Positions 57,718 to 60,326 of a DNA stretch of 60,326 nucleotides are shown here, piece after piece. Origin of the DNA: Olavius sp. associated proteobacterium Delta 1 (GTDB lineage Bacteria; Desulfobacterota; Desulfobacteria; Desulfobacterales; JAFDCJ01); assembly GCA_902749685.1 (NCBI GenBank), contig CACVKW010000523.1, forward strand, positions 1 through 60,326. The letters run 5' to 3'. Position numbers and translations under genes: made by a program. The first letter of the stretch is position 1. Each line of letters opens with the position of its first letter. A model generated the notes under the pieces. That model did not search any database. It saw only the letters and a list, made by a program, of their open reading frames with translations, and was not told where the DNA came from.

Positions 57718-58244
57718 TTGGCACCCTCCTTTTTCGTTCTAATTGAGGTACTTTCAATTACTTGAGCTAACTCAAGGATCGGCTCCACCCTTTGCGATAC
57801 GGTATCAGTGTCATAACAGGGACACCTTTTCGTAATTCCCATCTGTAGAACAGATTCAATCAGCCCAAATACACGGTCTGCAAGCCCCTGTTCCAGACGG
57901 TGTATTTTTTCAGCAGAGTTGTCGTCCAAATTTTGCGGAGCGGATGAAACGATATAAGCCAGTGCATCCGGCAACCACTCGGCAGAGCGCGTGATTAATT
58001 CAGAATGCTCGTGGTGATCAAGTTCAACTTGCCTAATTGTCTCAATAACGGGCATTATCAGCTCCTGAATCATCTGAAAGCAGCCACGATAATCCTTAGT
58101 TCTTGATCTTTGCCGTCTGGCTTCCGCAATAATCGCCCGAAGCTTATCACTGGGCGTAGTTGCTCCGTTTATTTGAAGCTGGCTTATAAATTCAGCATCC
58201 TCATGGGAGACTCGTGCACTGATCGGGATCGTCTTTGAAGACAT
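57714..58244 (-). CDS. ribbon-helix-helix-like protein heading the PspA/flotillin operon
   Basis: A 176-aa protein. The N-terminus 'TIPISARVSHEDAEFISQLQINGATTPSDKLRAIIAEA' resembles a ribbon-helix-helix DNA-binding unit; the rest is helical. It overlaps the pspA-like gene by 4 bases. It could regulate the operon or be a PspA partner. The family call is tentative. Confidence 0.6.
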   Translation of the reverse strand: MSSKTIPISARVSHEDAEFISQLQINGATTPSDKLRAIIAEARRQRSRTKDYRGCFQMIQELIMPVIETIRQVELDHHEHSELITRSAEWLPDALAYIVSSAPQNLDDNSAEKIHRLEQGLADRVFGLIESVLQMGITKRCPCYDTDTVSQRVEPILELAQVIESTSIRTKKEGAK

Positions 58245-58698
58245 AATTTGCTCCTAAGTTTTGAAGTATATCATTTTTACCATTCAACAACAAATTTAAA
58301 TTCAACATAATACAAACGTATTTACTTGTCAACATATATTTACAAAAAAATTAAATCAATGCTTTTTGTATTTAATTGTGAGCAAAAAATTTTATTATTA
58401 AACGCCATTGCGATAATGGACGCTTCAATTTAGATAAAGCGGGAATTTTACGAATTCACTGAACGGGATATTATGCAGAATCATCTGGAGATACTAGCGG
58501 AGGTCCGACTGTAGCAATCAGGGATGGAAGATATTGCCGAATCGGGTACTGAGGAAATGAAGAATGAATAAAGTTAAATGGCTGTCAAAATAACGCGCCG
58601 TGATCCACTGCTCATTTCTTAATGCAAATTTGATTTAGCCGTAAAAAGGCGCATGCCAAATTCTAAAATTTACCCATCTTCTTTCTCAAGAAAACTAT
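58245..58698. other. intergenic, nothing recognised
   Basis: An AT-rich promoter-like stretch lies near 58260-58400 upstream of the stress operon, with a small hairpin (cgccattgcgataatggacg). I see no gene or shared repeat. Confidence 0.4.
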
Positions 58699-59734
58699 GG
58701 TGTCAAATCTTCATTAGTGATTTAAGGTGTTGGTATTTTCTTGCCAACGTTTTATCTTTTTTTAGATTTTCCTTTATCACTCTTGCCCGCTGACTTACCG
58801 ATGAATAGGTTAGTCCGAATTTTTCGCCAATTTGCTGATTGGTAGCCACTCCCAACTGCCAGGCAATATAAATCAGCAAATCGCGGTCCAATTTAGATGA
58901 TTTTGAAATTCTAGCTGAATTACGGTAGAGTGCCATGTCACATTTTAATATGCCGGCTGCCTTTGAAAGTACTTTTTCAAGATTTACGCTCTTGGTTACC
59001 TGCTTTTGGTGAGGCAGCTCCCTATGGGGTATATCTGGAAGATATCGCTTTTTTATTTTTTTCACAAACTTTTCGGTTCCTACAAATATACCGTGGCGCA
59101 GATCTTCCCATGTACCCTGTTCCTCTTTAGAATATTTTTGCATAGATTCTCGGTAAGCTTGGTGTTTGTCATCCACATTAGCAAATTGCAATAAAATCAC
59201 GTTTGTGTTCAACCAATTCTGATGGCTTTTGCCATATGCGTATGCTCTGTAGCTACTCCACTTATAGTCTGCTACTCGCCTAACCATTCCGGCTTTCAGT
59301 GGATTGCGGTGGATATAATAGGAAAGCTGCAATAGATAGGCATCGTTTTGTACCAGCATATTTTTATAGCGACCCTGAAATAAATGGCCACTACGATTGT
59401 GGCGCAGGTTAAATCTCTTGGTGTAGGTGGCGCCAAACCACTGCATGCTCCTGCATAAGTTTGCGCGATTCGTTCGAAATAACAGGTGATAGTGGTTGTC
59501 CATCAAAACGTAGGCAAAAATGTCTATCTCAAACCGTTTACCCATCTCACCCAAAGTGCTTAAAAAAGTTTCCGGTCTTCGTCAGTGATTACGATATCCT
59601 GTTTTTCATTGCCTCGTGATAAAACGTGATAAAGAGCCCCCTCATATTCTATCCGCCATGCTCGTGCCATACTTTTTTTTAACCGATTCACAGCCAGTTT
59701 GTCAATAATTAATCACTAATGAAGATTTGACACC
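58699..59734 (-). mobile_element. REP-associated transposase element bounded by perfect 24-bp inverted repeats
   Basis: The left repeat 58699-58722 (ggtgtcaaatcttcattagt and four more bases) and the right repeat 59711-59734 are perfect complements. The element is 1036 bp with a single transposase gene. The left repeat encodes the last five residues and the stop of that gene. Confidence 0.8.
58703..59670 (-). pseudogene. Y1 (REP-associated, RAYT-like) transposase with one frameshift
   Basis: The gene starts at the ATG at 59670 (MARAWRIEYEGALYHVLSRGN) and reads to a stop after 'DRKLF' at a run of six T. One more T would continue into STLGEMGKRFEIDIFAYVLMDNHYHLLF, giving about 322 aa. The HUH pair is 'NHYHLLF'; the candidate catalytic Tyr is in 'LQLSYYIHRNP'. 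A C-terminal helix-turn-helix-like region (GVATNQQIGEKFGLTYSSVSQR) is present. The break may be a sequencing error, a real mutation or slippage. Confidence 0.8.
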
Positions 59735-59878
59735 TATTTTTTCTGTTAAACGAAAAAAGATGTTTACGGTATCTGTAAAAAATCAGAGCCATAGATAGTT
59801 GGTTATTGTGGGAACCGTCAGTACTGAGATGGGCATGAGATAGTTGGTTAAAGCAGAAGGTATAAGTTGCGAAAAAGA

Positions 59879-59907
59879 AAAAGCAGGGTTGCCCCACGCC
59901 CTGCTTT
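59879..59907 (-). terminator. terminator after the PEP-CTERM gene
   Basis: The stem aaagcaggg / ccctgcttt has a short loop; on the minus strand it is followed by a T-rich run (tttttcttttt). Confidence 0.65.
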
Positions 59908-59929
59908 CAACTTTAGTAGCTGTAATAGA

Positions 59930-60226
59930 TTAACGTTGTCGCTTTTTTCTTAAACCCATTAAACCAATAAGACCGCAGGTGAAAAGCCAAGCTGTGCTGG
60001 GAATGGGCACGAAGTTTGCGGTCGATCCATCAGCAGAAACAGCCGCAAAAACATCATCAAAAGAACCTGACGGAAGGAAAACTGAAAACGGTGTGAACCC
60101 AATTGAGTCGATAGGTGGTGAAGATGGGTCAGTGAAAAGAATCTCGGAAATTATCGGCCCAGCCAAAGTTGAATCAACGGCTATTCCAGTCTGTACAAAC
60201 GCGAACTCAAAAGCGGCATTATCCAC
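59930..60226 (-). pseudogene. PEP-CTERM protein tail, 5' part missing
   Basis: A 98-aa frame ends with VPIPSTAWLFTCGLIGLMGLRKKRQR-like residues: the V-P-x-P motif, a TM helix and a basic tail of PEP-CTERM proteins sorted by exosortase. There is no signal peptide: the frame opens at a GTG and an in-frame stop lies about 45 bases upstream. The rest of the gene is either frameshifted or beyond the window edge. Confidence 0.65.
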
Positions 60227-60326
60227 GGTGTTGAATTCCGGATTTTCTTTACTTAAATTTTCTGATTATTTTCAAAGCTTGAGATATTCTCAGATTAATT
60301 TTATCCGGGGCATATATGTTACCTGA

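Overview
The window looks like a chromosome segment of an anaerobic, sulfate-reducer-like bacterium of the Desulfobacterota (former Deltaproteobacteria). This is inferred from gene content: polyferredoxin-type electron carriers, a tungsten/molybdenum aldehyde:ferredoxin oxidoreductase (AOR), a glycyl radical enzyme with its activase, several acyl-CoA dehydrogenases, a PEP-CTERM protein tail and many short intergenic repeat families. I see no rRNA, tRNA, CRISPR array or phage.

Layout. (1) 0.2-5.7 kb, plus strand: redox proteins (18 kDa polyferredoxin, a 721-aa GltD-like Fe-S flavoprotein, a 2Fe-2S/4Fe-4S HoxU/NuoG-like protein), a small unknown protein, a CBS protein and a single-domain response regulator. 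(2) 6-13 kb, minus strand: a large hybrid histidine kinase whose second receiver domain is split by a heptanucleotide-repeat insertion, and an MscS-type channel. (3) 13-22.5 kb: GNAT, a broken AsmA-like gene, GMP reductase, a dual-specificity phosphatase, a PEP-synthase-like phosphotransferase and a DUF2330-like membrane protein. (4) 22-33.4 kb, all minus strand: a glycyl-radical cluster comprising a FadR-type regulator, glycyl radical enzyme, activase, flavin-barrel protein, AOR, two SCP2-like lipid-binding proteins and an iron alcohol dehydrogenase. (5) 33.5-38.8 kb: an exported protein, a GT87-like glycosyltransferase, a UbiB-family kinase and a broken radC. (6) 38.9-54 kb, all minus strand: a lipid/acyl-CoA cluster under a TetR regulator. 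It holds two acyl-CoA dehydrogenases, a crotonase, a ferredoxin-reductase-like flavoprotein, a phytoene-desaturase-like flavoprotein, an SCPx-type thiolase, and two large fusion proteins (HMG-CoA-synthase-like/DUF35/SDR/SCP2 and MaoC/SDR/SCP2). (7) 54.4-58.3 kb: a membrane-stress operon of ribbon-helix-helix-like protein, PspA, YqiJ-like protein and flotillin. (8) 58.7-60.3 kb: a REP-associated transposase element and a PEP-CTERM tail.

How the parts may work together. In region 4 the glycyl radical enzyme has the Cys-X-Glu site of eliminase/decarboxylase-type members. An aldehyde product could be oxidised by the AOR or reduced by the iron alcohol dehydrogenase, with SCP2 proteins hinting at a hydrophobic substrate. 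In region 6 the acyl-CoA dehydrogenases, MaoC hydratase, (R)-specific SDR and thiolase make a complete beta-oxidation set. Next to the thiolase is an HMG-CoA-synthase-like domain that has lost its Glu/Cys/His triad and carries its own DUF35, recalling the archaeal thiolase/HMGCS/DUF35 complex.

The most striking non-coding signal is a set of degenerate period-7 repeats and MITE-like elements that begin at, or run into, the stop codons of many genes. One heptad tract lies inside the histidine-kinase gene, and loss of exactly one heptamer would restore its reading frame, which suggests phase variation. Three copies of a module built around a four-helix-bundle gene with inverted heptad ends punctuate the glycyl-radical cluster. 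The window also contains many broken genes; some of the frameshifts lie in homopolymers and could be sequencing errors.
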